Positions 53,778 through 62,384 are shown, counted from the first letter of the stretch. The stretch is 64,000 bases of DNA from an uncultured Ramlibacter sp. (GCF_936925435.1 NZ_CAKZHQ010000026.1:1-64000); one strand, 5' to 3'. A program made the numbers and translations. Notes: generated from the letters alone by a model not told the origin.

Positions 53778-55928
53778 TTAAAGTTTTGCGATGGCGGAAC
53801 GCACTTCCTCCACGCCCAGCACCTCGGACAGCACGGCCGGCGCGCTGCCCTTGTTGTAGACCACATAGACCGGCACGCCATTGCGTCCCAGCTGGCCCAG
53901 GGCCGCGGTGATGGCCGGATCGCGCCGGGTCCAGTCGGCACGCAGCAAGGCTACGTTCTTTGCCTTGAAGTCGGCAAGCACAGCCCCGTTCGCCAGCGTG
54001 GTCTTCTTGTTGTACTGGCAGGTCACGCACCAGGCGGCGGTGAAGTCGACGAAGACCGGCTGGCCGGCGGCCACGAGTTGCTCCACGCGCGCCGGCGTCC
54101 AGACCTGCCAGGCATCGCCGGCGGCCAGCTGTTGTGGGGGCTGGGTGGCGGCGATGCTGGGGCCGACGGCCCAGCCCAGTGCCGCCAGGCAGACCGCGGC
54201 CAGGGTGGCCAGCACGCTGCGGGTGCGGCCGCGCAGGCTCAGGGCCCAGACCAGCATGCTCAGCGCCACCAGCAGGGCCAGCAGGGCGCCGGCGCCATCG
54301 ATGCCGCTTTGCTGGCCCAGCACCCAGACCAGCCAGGCCACGGTGGCGAACATCGGAAAAGCCATGAGCTTGCGGAAGATGTCCATCCACGCGCCCGGCC
54401 GCGGCAGCAAGCGGGCCACGGCCGGCGCCCAGCTGGCCGCCAGATAGGGCAGGGCCATGCCGGCGCCGATGGCGGCGAAGACGAGCAGGGCCTGCGCGGC
54501 GGGCAGGGCGATGGCCAAACCCAGCGAGGCGCCCATGAAGGGCGCGGTGCAGGGCGAGGCGATCGCCACCGCCAGCACGCCTGACAGGAAGGCATTGGCC
54601 ACGGGGTGGCGCGCTTCCAGCGAGGCCAGGCCTGAGGGCAGGAAGCTGCCGAACTCGAACAGCCCCGCCAGGTTCAGGCCGATCAGGGTGAACAGCGCCG
54701 CCAGCACCGCCACCACCAGCGGCGACTGCAGCTGGAAGCCCCAGCCCAATTGCTCGCCGGCGGCGCGCAGCGCCAGCATCAGCGCGCCCAGGGCCAGGAA
54801 GGAGGCAAGCACACCGGCGCTGTAAGCCAAGCCGGCGATGCGGTGGCCACGCCGGTCATCGGCATGGCGGCTGAACCCCACCACCTTGATGGCCAGCACC
54901 GGGAACACGCAGGGCATGAGGTTGAGCAGCAGGCCGCCCAGCAGCGCGCCCAGCAGGGCCGCGGCCAGCGTCAGCGAGGGCGTGGAGGGCTGCGACGCCG
55001 CGTTGCTGCGCAGGGCCGCGTCCAGGGCGGGCGGCACGGCGGCCACTGCCACGGCCGCCGGCCAGGCACCCAGCACCTTGAGCTCGGCGCGCCAGCCCTG
55101 GCGATCGGCGGCCAGCACCACCGGCAGCACGGCGGGGCTGTTGCTGCGCTGGGCCGACAGCGGCACGCGGGCGCGCCACTCGCTGCCCTTCCATTCCTGG
55201 GTCCACTGGGCGCCGGTCTCGATCACCTCCGGCGTCTCCGGAAAGAAGTCCAGCGTCTTGCCGCGCAGCGCCAGCGGCAGGCCTTGCACGCTCAAGGCCA
55301 GGGCGTTGCCGTCGATGCGCACATGGCTCTCGGGGATGACGCCGGTGGCCGGCAGCAAGGGCCGGGGCTGGGCAGCGGAGGCCGTGGCAAAGGCCTGGCC
55401 GTTGAGCGCGGTCGTGCTGCGCGCCGGGATCTTCAGTGTGAAGCTGCCTTCCTCGGGAATGCACTCCTTCTTGCAGACCAGCCAGCTGGCCTTGAGTTTG
55501 ACCTCCAGGTCGGCGGCCAGCAGCGAGGGCTTGAACGCCGGCGTGATGGTCAGTGGCACGGGCAGCAGCACCGTGCCTTCGTAGCCGTAGTTGGCCAGCG
55601 TGCCGATGGGGATTTTTTTTGGCAGGGGCCAGGCGATGTCGCCGGCCTCCACGCCGGGCGGCAGGGTCCATTCCAGCACCGTCGGCAGGCCCGAGTCGCC
55701 GGAGTTCTTCCAGTAGGTGTGCCACTCGCTCTGGTGGGCCAGTTGCAGGCCGACCCAGACCTGGCGGCCCGGCGCCACGCCCTGCGGGGCATGGGCCATC
55801 AGTTCGGCCCGCACGCGCTCGGTCTGCACCACGGTTTGGGAGGTATTCTGGGCTGCAGCCCCCGTCAACAGGGCTTGAGACGCTAGCAAAAGGCTAGCAA
55901 ACAGGAGGCGGGTGCGGATCATGACCAT
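53778..55928 (-). CDS. ScsB/DsbD-like protein-disulfide reductase
   Basis: 716 residues. A signal peptide is followed by a periplasmic N-terminal domain with HQSEWHTYWKNSGDSGLPT and SWLVCKKECIPEEGSF, the ScsB-type pattern. Eight or nine membrane segments follow (LLNLMPCVFPVLAIKV with the transport cysteine; SPCTAPFMGASLG with the second), and a C-terminal thioredoxin domain with FTAAWCVTCQYNKKTTLAN and NGVPVYVVYNK. It transports reducing power from cytoplasm to periplasm, probably for the redoxin. Residues 11-27 of its signal peptide lie in a dispersed palindromic repeat. Start ATG 55928 or 55922. Confidence 0.88.
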   Translation of the reverse strand: MVMIRTRLLFASLLLASQALLTGAAAQNTSQTVVQTERVRAELMAHAPQGVAPGRQVWVGLQLAHQSEWHTYWKNSGDSGLPTVLEWTLPPGVEAGDIAWPLPKKIPIGTLANYGYEGTVLLPVPLTITPAFKPSLLAADLEVKLKASWLVCKKECIPEEGSFTLKIPARSTTALNGQAFATASAAQPRPLLPATGVIPESHVRIDGNALALSVQGLPLALRGKTLDFFPETPEVIETGAQWTQEWKGSEWRARVPLSAQRSNSPAVLPVVLAADRQGWRAELKVLGAWPAAVAVAAVPPALDAALRSNAASQPSTPSLTLAAALLGALLGGLLLNLMPCVFPVLAIKVVGFSRHADDRRGHRIAGLAYSAGVLASFLALGALMLALRAAGEQLGWGFQLQSPLVVAVLAALFTLIGLNLAGLFEFGSFLPSGLASLEARHPVANAFLSGVLAVAIASPCTAPFMGASLGLAIALPAAQALLVFAAIGAGMALPYLAASWAPAVARLLPRPGAWMDIFRKLMAFPMFATVAWLVWVLGQQSGIDGAGALLALLVALSMLVWALSLRGRTRSVLATLAAVCLAALGWAVGPSIAATQPPQQLAAGDAWQVWTPARVEQLVAAGQPVFVDFTAAWCVTCQYNKKTTLANGAVLADFKAKNVALLRADWTRRDPAITAALGQLGRNGVPVYVVYNKGSAPAVLSEVLGVEEVRSAIAKL
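55849..55897. repeat. Dispersed palindromic element, copy in the ScsB/DsbD signal peptide
   Basis: GGGCTGCAGCCCCCGTCAA then CAGGGCTTGAGACGCTAGCAAAA and a palindrome GCTAGC-aaaag-GCTAGC. It shares most bases and order with 37815-37866. On the minus strand it encodes about 16 residues (LLASQALLTGAAAQ) of the signal peptide, closely parallel to the putA insert (IASQVHLTGATAEN). Confidence 0.75.
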
Positions 55929-55964
55929 GGTGGGAGGCTCAGCCGTGGGCGAAGTTCCGCCGGC

Positions 55965-56708
55965 TCAGGCGGCAAACCCCAGCACCACGCGCCGCGTCGT
56001 CGCGCTTTTCTTCTCGATCTTGGTGACGACGACGGCGCCGATCTCCGAGGTGTTGGCCACATGGGTGCCGCCGCAGGGCTGGAAGTCGATCAGCTGGTCA
56101 CCACCCACGCGGATGGTCCGGATCTGCCCCGTGCCGCGCGGCGGCTGCACCGACATGCTCTTGACCAGGGCCGGGTTGGCATCGAGCTCGGCGTCGCTGA
56201 TCGCGCCCACCGTCACCGGATATGCCGCCGCCACCAGGCGCGCAATGCCTTCGGTCAAGACTTCCTTGTCCAGCGGATCGGTCATGCTGAAGTCCAGCCG
56301 CGCGGACTCGGCCGTGATCGAGCAGCCATTGACCAATTGGGGCACCAGGTGGCACAGCAGATGGGTGGTGGTGTGAAAACGCATCAGCCTGTGCCGGCGC
56401 TGCCAGTCCACGCGCGCCGTCACGGCCTCGCCCTGCTTCAATTTCGATAGCGCATCATCCTGGTCCGGTGCGGGGATGTGGCAGATCTCATGGCTTGCGC
56501 GGCCTTCGGCGTCCTTGCCCTTGCGGGTGTCGGCAATGCGCAATTCGCTGCCGTCGGCCAGCAGCAGCAGGCCAGCGTCGCCGGCCTGGCCGCCGCCCAG
56601 CGGATAGAACACCGTGCGGTCCAGCACGATGCCGTGCTCGTCCACGCGCAGCACCTGGGCGCTGCATTCCTTCAGGTAGGCATCTTGGCGGAACAGGTCT
56701 TGGGTCAT
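55965..56708 (-). CDS. Alanyl-tRNA editing protein (AlaX-type)
   Basis: 247 residues from ATG 56708 (MTQDLFRQDAYLKECSAQV). The editing-domain zinc site is seen as HTTTH near residue 116 and CGGTH near residue 213; FYPLGGGQAGDAG and the threonyl/alanyl-tRNA synthetase SAD features confirm a trans-editing protein. It hydrolyses mischarged Ser- or Gly-tRNA(Ala). In frame, a short stretch near residues 85-92 (DALSKLKQ) shows a partial match to the dispersed repeat. The longer start at 56726 is less likely. Confidence 0.9.
   Translation of the reverse strand: MTQDLFRQDAYLKECSAQVLRVDEHGIVLDRTVFYPLGGGQAGDAGLLLLADGSELRIADTRKGKDAEGRASHEICHIPAPDQDDALSKLKQGEAVTARVDWQRRHRLMRFHTTTHLLCHLVPQLVNGCSITAESARLDFSMTDPLDKEVLTEGIARLVAAAYPVTVGAISDAELDANPALVKSMSVQPPRGTGQIRTIRVGGDQLIDFQPCGGTHVANTSEIGAVVVTKIEKKSATTRRVVLGFAA
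56431..56453. repeat. Short match to the dispersed element inside the AlaX-like gene
   Basis: On the minus strand CGCTATCGAAATTGAAGCAG resembles CGCTATCAATATGGAAGCAG in the copy inside rsmB (16 of 20 bases identical). The upstream CGGCTGTAGC part is absent. It may be a partial copy or chance. Confidence 0.3.
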
Positions 56709-56796
56709 GCCGCCATTTTGGGTCATGCGGCAAGCCCGGCGTTTTGCGGTGTTTGCCTACAGGCATGGTGCTGGGTGGGAACCAAACTCATGGGCC

Positions 56797-58131
56797 ATGA
56801 AAGCTTCCACTTCCCCCCGTTTCGCTCCCCTGGCGGTGCTTGCCGCCTGCGCGCTGGCCGCCTGCGCGGCCCTCGCCCAATCGCCTCCCAGCGCCGGCAT
56901 CGGCCCCAATCCCGGCCTGCCGGCGCCGCAAAAGAGCCTGCTGCCCACGCTGAGCATCGCGCCGGCCCAGGGCTGGCCGGCGGGCGTGACGCCCAAGGCG
57001 CCGGCGGGCTTCAAGGTCACGGCCCTGGCCAGCGGCCTGGACCATCCGCGCTGGATCTACACCCTGCCCAATGGCGACGTGCTGGTGGCCGAGAGCAACG
57101 GGCCTGCCAAGCCCGAAGGCATGAAGAACGTCCACGCCGACGGCCTGCGCGGCATGGTCATGGGCATGGTGATGAAGAGGGCCGGCGCCGGCGCACCCAG
57201 CGCCAATCGCATCACCCTGCTGCGCGATGCCGACGGCGACGGCGTGGCGGAAATGAAAACGCCATTCCTGACCGGCCTGGTCTCCCCCTTCGGCATGGCC
57301 CTGGTGGGCAACGAGCTGTTCATCGCCAACGCCGATGCCATCGTCAAGGTGCCCTACCAGGCGGGCCAGACCAGCATCAGCGACAAGCCGGTCAAGCTCA
57401 CCGACCTGCCGGCGGGCATCAACCACCACTGGACCAAGAACATCATCGCCAGCGCCGACGGCAGCAAGCTGTATGCGACCGTGGGATCCAACAGCAACGC
57501 CGCCGACAACGGCATGCAGGCCGAGGAGGGCCGTGCCGCGATCTGGGAAGTCGACCGCGCCACCGGCGCCAAGCGCCTGTTCGCCACCGGCCTGCGCAAT
57601 CCCAATGGCCTGGGCTGGGAGCCGCAGAGCAAGACCCTGTGGACGGTGGTCAATGAGCGCGACGAGCTGGGCAATGACCTGGTGCCCGACTACCTGACCT
57701 CGGTCAAGGACGGCGCCTTCTACGGCTGGCCCTGGAGCTACTGGGGCCAGAACGTCGACATCCGGGTGGAGCCGGCCAATCCCGCCATGGTGGCCAAGGC
57801 CGTGGTGCCCGACTACGGCCTGGGCTCGCACGTCGCGCCGCTGGGCCTGGCCTTCTCCGACGCGCGCATGCCGGCCAACTACGCCAGCGGCGCCTTCATC
57901 GGCGAGCACGGTTCCTGGAACCGCAAGCCCCTGAGCGGCTACAAGGTGGTCTACGTGCCCTTCTCCGGCGGCAAGCCGGCCGATGCGCCCATCGACTTCC
58001 TCACCGGCTTCCTTAGCGACGACAGCAAGGCCTACGGCCGGCCGGTGGGCGTGGCGCTGGACGGCAAGGGTGCGCTGCTGGTGGCCGACGACGTCGGCAA
58101 CGTGGTCTGGCGCGTGGCGCCTGTCCGGTGA
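56797..58131 (+). CDS. L-sorbosone dehydrogenase-like (PQQ glucose/sorbosone dehydrogenase family) protein
   Basis: 444 residues with a Sec or lipoprotein signal (about 1-28, ALAACAALAQ). The beta-propeller sequence has GFKVTALASGLDHPRWIYTLPNGDVLVAESNG, ANRITLLRDADGDG, VGSNSNAADNG, ATGLRNPNGLGWEPQ and DYLTSVKDGAFYGWPWSYWGQN, and a C-terminal GVALDGKGALLVADDVGN. These are typical of the soluble-type sugar/sorbosone dehydrogenase fold that binds PQQ. Periplasmic; substrate unknown. A 90-residue small protein gene follows 17 bases later. Confidence 0.82.
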   Translation: MKASTSPRFAPLAVLAACALAACAALAQSPPSAGIGPNPGLPAPQKSLLPTLSIAPAQGWPAGVTPKAPAGFKVTALASGLDHPRWIYTLPNGDVLVAESNGPAKPEGMKNVHADGLRGMVMGMVMKRAGAGAPSANRITLLRDADGDGVAEMKTPFLTGLVSPFGMALVGNELFIANADAIVKVPYQAGQTSISDKPVKLTDLPAGINHHWTKNIIASADGSKLYATVGSNSNAADNGMQAEEGRAAIWEVDRATGAKRLFATGLRNPNGLGWEPQSKTLWTVVNERDELGNDLVPDYLTSVKDGAFYGWPWSYWGQNVDIRVEPANPAMVAKAVVPDYGLGSHVAPLGLAFSDARMPANYASGAFIGEHGSWNRKPLSGYKVVYVPFSGGKPADAPIDFLTGFLSDDSKAYGRPVGVALDGKGALLVADDVGNVVWRVAPVR

Positions 58132-58148
58132 GATCGCAAGGAGAAGCC

Positions 58149-58421
58149 ATGGCAACGACCGTAGTGGACAAGGCAATGGACAAGGCCAGGGAGCTCAAGG
58201 CCTACGACGACGCCCGTCCGGGCTTTCCCGGCGAGCACTGGCTGGTGCTGGGCGCCGGCATCGGCTTGTGGCTGGCCTCGCGCCGCCATCCCTCGTTCGC
58301 TGTGCGCACCTTGGGCCTGCTGACCGGCAGCGCCCTGGTGGGCCGCGCCGCCAGTGGCCGTGACGGCCTGAGCCGGGTGCTGCGCTACACGCCAGTGGGC
58401 GGGCGCATCCGCCGCGTCTGA
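58149..58421 (+). CDS. Small hypothetical membrane-associated protein
   Basis: 90 residues starting at ATG 58149 (AAGGAG about 10 bases upstream). Hydrophobic segments WLVLGAGIGLWLASRR and TLGLLTGSALVGRAASG suggest two short membrane passes or a membrane-associated hairpin, with a basic C-terminus GRIRRV. No family recognised. Probably in the same transcript as the sorbosone dehydrogenase-like gene. Confidence 0.6.
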   Translation: MATTVVDKAMDKARELKAYDDARPGFPGEHWLVLGAGIGLWLASRRHPSFAVRTLGLLTGSALVGRAASGRDGLSRVLRYTPVGGRIRRV

Positions 58422-58428
58422 ATCCGAC

Positions 58429-58626
58429 TCAGCTCACCGACTGCAGCGACTGCACGACGATGCGGGCCAGCGATGGCCGGCGCATCGACTGGTCCAGCAT
58501 GACGGCCAGTGCCGTTGCAACGTCCGGCAGCACGGCGCGCGCGGCGGCCAGCAGGCCGTGTTCGCGGGCAAGGGCGGTGGCGTGTTCCATGGCTGCATGG
58601 TCGCTCGCTGCGTGGCCCGCGCCCAT
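58429..58626 (-). CDS. Possible small protein in the 58422-58732 gap
   Basis: 65 residues (or 53 from the inner ATG at 58590) with helical, Ala/Leu-rich sequence HATALAREHGLLAAARAVLPDVATALAVMLDQ. No Shine-Dalgarno, no family, and the region is GC-rich, so it may be a chance frame. Nothing else supports coding in the 311 bases between 58421 and 58733 apart from a -10-like box before the next gene. Confidence 0.3.
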   Translation of the reverse strand: MGAGHAASDHAAMEHATALAREHGLLAAARAVLPDVATALAVMLDQSMRRPSLARIVVQSLQSVS

Positions 58627-58720
58627 CGCCCGAAACCGCCATCGCGTGCGGGAGGCGGCAGGCCTGCAGCGTCGGCAGGCATCTGACAGCGGGGTCGGCG
58701 GCCGCGCCGGGGCCTGGGGA

Positions 58721-58726
58721 TAAGAT
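58721..58726 (+). promoter_or_regulatory. -10-like hexamer directly upstream of the creatininase-like gene
   Basis: TAAGAT is followed by CGCCGG and then ATG at 58733, a six-base gap identical to that at rsmB, the dadA-like gene and hemE. No Shine-Dalgarno is present. Confidence 0.4.
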
Positions 58727-58732
58727 CGCCGG

Positions 58733-59548
58733 ATGACCGCTTCCTCCCGCTTCTGGGCCGACCTGACGACCCGCGAGTTTGCCGGGCTCGACCCTGCCAG
58801 CACGGTGGCGGTGCTGCCGGTGGCCGCCACCGAGCAGCACGGGCCCCACCTGCCGCTGTCGGTGGACCAGAGCATCGTCGACGGCGTCATCGCCGCCGCC
58901 TTGCCGCGCCTGCCCGCAGCGCTGCCCGTGCTGTTCCTGCCGACCCAGGCCGTCGGCTACAGCCCCGAGCACAGCGCCTTTGCCGGCACCCTGACGCTGT
59001 CGTCCGCCACGCTGGCGGCGGTCTGGACCGAGTTGGGCGAATGCGTGGCCCGCGCCGGCCTGAAGAAACTGCTGCTGCTCAATGCCCATGGCGGCCAGGT
59101 CAGCGTGATGGACATCGTGGCGCGCGAGCTGCGCGTGCGTTGCGGCCTGATCGTCTACAGCTGCAGCTGGTGGAACCTGCCGCTGGGCCAGGCCAACGCC
59201 CAGTTCAGCGCCCAGGAGCAGCGCTTCGGCGTCCATGCCGGCGAGATCGAGACTTCGATGCTGCTGGCGCTGCGGCCACAGCATGTGGCCATGGACCAGG
59301 CGCAGGACTTCCCGTCCTCCTCGCAGGAGCGCGCCGGCCGCTATCCCATCCTGGGCAACGGCAGCAGTGCCAAGCTGGGCTGGGCCATGCAGGACTACAA
59401 CGCCCAGGGCGCCGCCGGCAACGCGGCGGCCGCCACCGCCGACAAGGGCCGGATGCTGCTCGACACTGCCGGCGCCCAGCTGGCCTTGCTGCTGCAGGAG
59501 CTGTCGTCGCTGCCGCTGGCGACCCTGGTGGACAAGCCCGCCGCCTGA
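58733..59548 (+). CDS. Creatininase family protein
   Basis: 271 residues. ATEQHGPHLPLSVDQSIVDGV, LLLNAHGGQVSVM and FGVHAGEIETSMLLAL contain the Glu, His and Asp ligands of the two-metal amidohydrolase site of the creatininase family. The family includes creatinine amidohydrolases, mycofactocin MftE-like and FAPy deformylase-like enzymes; the substrate cannot be decided. It lacks neighbours of creatinine metabolism. No Shine-Dalgarno; a -10-like box lies six bases before ATG. Confidence 0.85.
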   Translation: MTASSRFWADLTTREFAGLDPASTVAVLPVAATEQHGPHLPLSVDQSIVDGVIAAALPRLPAALPVLFLPTQAVGYSPEHSAFAGTLTLSSATLAAVWTELGECVARAGLKKLLLLNAHGGQVSVMDIVARELRVRCGLIVYSCSWWNLPLGQANAQFSAQEQRFGVHAGEIETSMLLALRPQHVAMDQAQDFPSSSQERAGRYPILGNGSSAKLGWAMQDYNAQGAAGNAAAATADKGRMLLDTAGAQLALLLQELSSLPLATLVDKPAA

Positions 59549-59693
59549 GCCCGCGCGCCGCTGGCGTGCGGCGCGGTGTTGCGCAAATGCTGCGCGAATG
59601 CCAAATGCATGTAGGCCTTTGGGGCCGGGTGTGCGCCCCGTCACATTCGCAGGCACTCAAGCTTTTTAAACTGGTGTCGAAGAGATAGACACC

Positions 59694-59879
59694 ATGCGTT
59701 TCTCCGCCGCCCTCATCCCCCTCCTGCCGCTGCGCCAGCTGCCGGCAGATCCGCAGCCGCGTCGCTGGGGCCTGCTGCCCCGGGTGCAGGAAGAGGCGCT
59801 GGACTCGGAGTGGCGCGTCCTGCCCAACGAGCTGCCGCCGGACCTGGACCAGCGCGTGCGCGCCATCGGCGAGTGGTAA
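59694..59879 (+). CDS. Small hypothetical protein
   Basis: 61 residues with a hydrophobic-basic start ([19 protein letters not shown]) and an acidic C-terminus ([21 protein letters not shown]). No recognisable family or domain; a GAAGAG lies upstream at moderate spacing. It stands between the creatininase-like gene and a DUF1348 gene on the same strand. Confidence 0.45.
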   Translation: MRFSAALIPLLPLRQLPADPQPRRWGLLPRVQEEALDSEWRVLPNELPPDLDQRVRAIGEW

Positions 59880-59940
59880 GACCCTGAAGCCGGCGGCTGC
59901 GGCCGCCCTGCGTGGCCAGGAACTTGCAAGCTTCCTGGCC

Positions 59941-60408
59941 ATGGACACCAAACCTCCCCTGCCGCCATTCAGCGCCGAGACCGCCGCCCAGAAGGTGCGC
60001 ATGGCCGAGGACGCCTGGAACAGCCGCGATCCCGCCCGTGTGGTCCAGGTCTATACCGAGGACACGCGTTGGCGCAACCGCGCCGAGTTTCCCGTCGGCC
60101 GGGCCCAGGTGCAGCAGTTCCTCGAGCGCAAGTGGGCGCGCGAGCTGGACTACCGCCTGATCAAGGAGCTCTGGGCCTTCGACGGCAAGCGCATCGCCGT
60201 GCGCTTTGCCTACGAATGGCATGACGACGCGCTCCGGTGGTTCCGCAGCTACGGCAACGAGAACTGGGAGTTCAACCCCCAGGGCCTGATGCAGAGGCGC
60301 TTTGCCAGCATCAACGACCTGTCCATCACGCCGGGCGAGCGCAAGTTCCACTGGCCGCTGGGACGCCGGCCCGACGACCATCCCGGCCTGAGCGAGCTGG
60401 ACCTGTAG
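59941..60408 (+). CDS. DUF1348 (SnoaL/NTF2-like fold) protein
   Basis: 155 residues. [33 protein letters not shown] and [32 protein letters not shown] (in parts [35 protein letters not shown]) and the C-terminal [13 protein letters not shown] are the hallmarks of DUF1348, an NTF2-like barrel. Enzymatic role unknown. It precedes a two-component system, probably not in the same operon. Confidence 0.85.
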   Translation: MDTKPPLPPFSAETAAQKVRMAEDAWNSRDPARVVQVYTEDTRWRNRAEFPVGRAQVQQFLERKWARELDYRLIKELWAFDGKRIAVRFAYEWHDDALRWFRSYGNENWEFNPQGLMQRRFASINDLSITPGERKFHWPLGRRPDDHPGLSELDL

Positions 60409-60459
60409 CTGCCCTGCGGCCTGCACCAATCTGGTACAGGCCTTGCTTCGTCTCCTGGT

Positions 60460-61635
60460 ATGCGCGCCGCCACGCTCGACCTCCAGCCCCTGTGGCAGCA
60501 CCAGCTGGGGCTGCTGCTGGAGTCCACCGGCGAGGGCATCTTCGGCATCGACCTGGATGGCCATTGCATGTTCATCAACCGGGCCGGCGCCCGCATGATC
60601 GGCTTCGAGCCGGCCCAGGTGCTGGGCAGCAACATGCACGAGCTGACCCACCATTCGCACGCCGACGGCTCGCCCTACCCGGACAGCGACTGCCCGATCT
60701 TCAACGCCTTCCGCCGCGGCCTGCCCTGCCGGCTGGACACCGAGGTGTTCTGGCGCCGTGATGGCGGCTCTTTCGCGGTGGAATATTCCAGCTACCCCAT
60801 CCTGGACGGCGCCCAGGTGCGCGGCGCCGTCATCACCTTTGTCGACATCACCGAGCGCAAGCGCGCCGCCGACGCCCTGCGCGAGGCCAACGCCGCGCTC
60901 GAATCGCGGGTGGCCGAGCGCACCCGTGAGCTGTCGGCGGCGCTGGCCCAGCAGCGCGAACTCTCGGCCTATTCGGAGAAGGTCAGGGAGGAAGAGCGCA
61001 CCCGCATCGCCCGCGAGGTGCACGACGAGCTGGGCAGCCTGCTGGTGGCGCTGAAGATGGACGTCAACTGGCTGGACAAGCGCCTGGCCGAACAACCCGG
61101 CCGGCCGGCCGACGCCGCCCAGGCCATGCGCGAGACCATGCGCTGCAAGTGCCAGAACATGAGCCGGCTGATCGAAAGCGCCGTGGACAACGTCGGGCGC
61201 ATCATCACCGACCTGCGGCCCAGCATCCTGGACCACCAGGGCCTGTGGGCGGCGCTGGAGTGGCAGGCCCACGACTTCGTGCAGTCGGCCGAACTGGCGC
61301 TGGACTGGGGGATGGATGTAGCCCCGGCGCCGGCCCTGCCCGAGGCGGCGGCGATGGCGGTGTTTCGCATCTTCCAGGAAATGCTCAGCAACGTCGGCCG
61401 CCATGCCCAGGCCGGCAGCATCGTCGTGCGCATCGCGGCCGATGGACAGGGCCTGCGCCTGACGGTGCGCGACGACGGTCGCGGCGCCCCGCCCGAGGCC
61501 TTCGATGCACCCACGGCCTACGGCGTGATGGGCATGCGCGAGCGTGCCCTGCACCTGGGCGGCAGCATCAGCATCGCCAGCGAAGTCGGTCGCGGCAGCA
61601 CATTCACCCTCGACATGCCCATGGTGGCGCCATGA
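60460..61635 (+). CDS. Cytoplasmic PAS-domain histidine kinase (NarX/HisKA_3 type)
   Basis: 391 residues without membrane segments. An N-terminal PAS domain (about 15-135: LLLESTGEGIFGIDLDGHCMFINRAGARMIGF) and a coiled-coil link precede the dimerisation domain with His188 in REVHDELGSLLVALKMDVNWL, followed by an ATPase domain (RDDGRGAPPEAF, MGMRERALHLGG). This is the HisKA_3 class that partners LuxR-type regulators such as NarL. It overlaps the next gene by four bases (ATGA). A soluble PAS sensor suggests redox, oxygen or metabolite sensing rather than periplasmic nitrate sensing. Confidence 0.92.
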   Translation: MRAATLDLQPLWQHQLGLLLESTGEGIFGIDLDGHCMFINRAGARMIGFEPAQVLGSNMHELTHHSHADGSPYPDSDCPIFNAFRRGLPCRLDTEVFWRRDGGSFAVEYSSYPILDGAQVRGAVITFVDITERKRAADALREANAALESRVAERTRELSAALAQQRELSAYSEKVREEERTRIAREVHDELGSLLVALKMDVNWLDKRLAEQPGRPADAAQAMRETMRCKCQNMSRLIESAVDNVGRIITDLRPSILDHQGLWAALEWQAHDFVQSAELALDWGMDVAPAPALPEAAAMAVFRIFQEMLSNVGRHAQAGSIVVRIAADGQGLRLTVRDDGRGAPPEAFDAPTAYGVMGMRERALHLGGSISIASEVGRGSTFTLDMPMVAP

Positions 61636-62357
61636 GCGCCGACGGGCCGCCCCTAGGCGCGAAGGCCCCCTCGGGGGGCAGCGAGCCACACGTAGTGGGC
61701 GAGCGTGGGGGCCCTATTCCCATCCGCGTTCTCCTCGGCGACGACCACCGCATCGTGCGCGAGGGCCTCAAGCAGGTGCTGGCCGACGCCCCCGAGATCG
61801 AGGTGCGGGCCGAGGCCACGGACGGCCCGCAGGTGCTGGAGCAGGTTGGCGCGCTGGGCGGCAGTGAAGGCCTGGACGTGGTGCTGCTGGACATCGCCAT
61901 GCCCGGGCGCGACGGCCTGGACGTGTTGCAGGCGCTGCGCCGCGACTGGCCGCGCCTGCCGGTGCTGATGCTCAGCACCTACCCGGAACGCCAGTACGCC
62001 GTGCGCTCCATCAAGCTGGGCGCGGCCGGTTATCTGAACAAAAGCGCCGATCCCGACGTCATGGTGGCGGCCGTGCGCAAGGTGGCGGCCGGCGGCGTCT
62101 ACGTCACACCCATCACGGCGGAAGCGCTGGCCACCGCTGTGGGCGGCAAGGCCGGCACCGAGGCCTTGTCGCACCGCGAGCACCAGGTCTTTCGACTGCT
62201 CGCCATGGGGCGCAGCGTGAGCGAAATTGGTGCGCAGCTGCAGCTCGCGCCCAACACCGTCAGCACCTACCGTGCGCGCATCCTGGAAAAGACCGGGACC
62301 AAAAACGACGTGGAACTGGCCTTGTACGCCGAAAGACAGGGCAACGCCGCCGCCTGA
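61632..62357 (+). CDS. NarL/LuxR-family response regulator with a repeat-derived N-terminal extension
   Basis: 241 residues from ATG 61632, overlapping the kinase stop. The first about 27 residues come from a palindromic GC-rich repeat at 61644-61714 and have no domain. The receiver then begins IPIRVLLGDDHRIVREGLKQVL with the phosphoacceptor Asp87 in VVLLDIAMPGRDG and Lys in YLNKSADPDVM. The C-terminal LuxR HTH is LSHREHQVFRLLAMGRSVSEIGAQLQLAPNTVSTYRARIL (seen as LSHREHQVFRLLA and PNTVSTYRARIL). It probably controls the downstream transporter operon. An internal start (GTG 61695) would remove most of the extension. Confidence 0.9.
   Translation: MSADGPPLGAKAPSGGSEPHVVGERGGPIPIRVLLGDDHRIVREGLKQVLADAPEIEVRAEATDGPQVLEQVGALGGSEGLDVVLLDIAMPGRDGLDVLQALRRDWPRLPVLMLSTYPERQYAVRSIKLGAAGYLNKSADPDVMVAAVRKVAAGGVYVTPITAEALATAVGGKAGTEALSHREHQVFRLLAMGRSVSEIGAQLQLAPNTVSTYRARILEKTGTKNDVELALYAERQGNAAA
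61644..61714. repeat. Palindromic GC-rich repeat inside the NarL-like gene
   Basis: GGGCC (61644-61648) pairs with GGCCC (61710-61714), inside are CCCCC-tc-GGGGG (from about 61666) and CCAC-acgta-GTGG. This set of nested stems resembles, from memory, a dispersed repeat of Comamonadaceae (CCCCTCGGGGGGCAGCGA). Here it is translated in frame as residues 4-27 of the regulator. Confidence 0.7.
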
Positions 62358-62364
62358 GCCGGCT

Positions 62365-62384
62365 TTGTAGGGCTGCCACTACAA
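62365..62384 (+). promoter_or_regulatory. Inverted repeat in the nrtA-like upstream region, possible regulator site
   Basis: TTGTAG (62365-62370), spacer GGCTGCCA, CTACAA (62379-62384). It lies 101 bases upstream of the nrtA-like ATG. The pair of TAC/GTA-containing half-sites is in the range of NarL-family regulator sites, and the response regulator gene is directly upstream, so it is a plausible operator. Confidence 0.45.
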
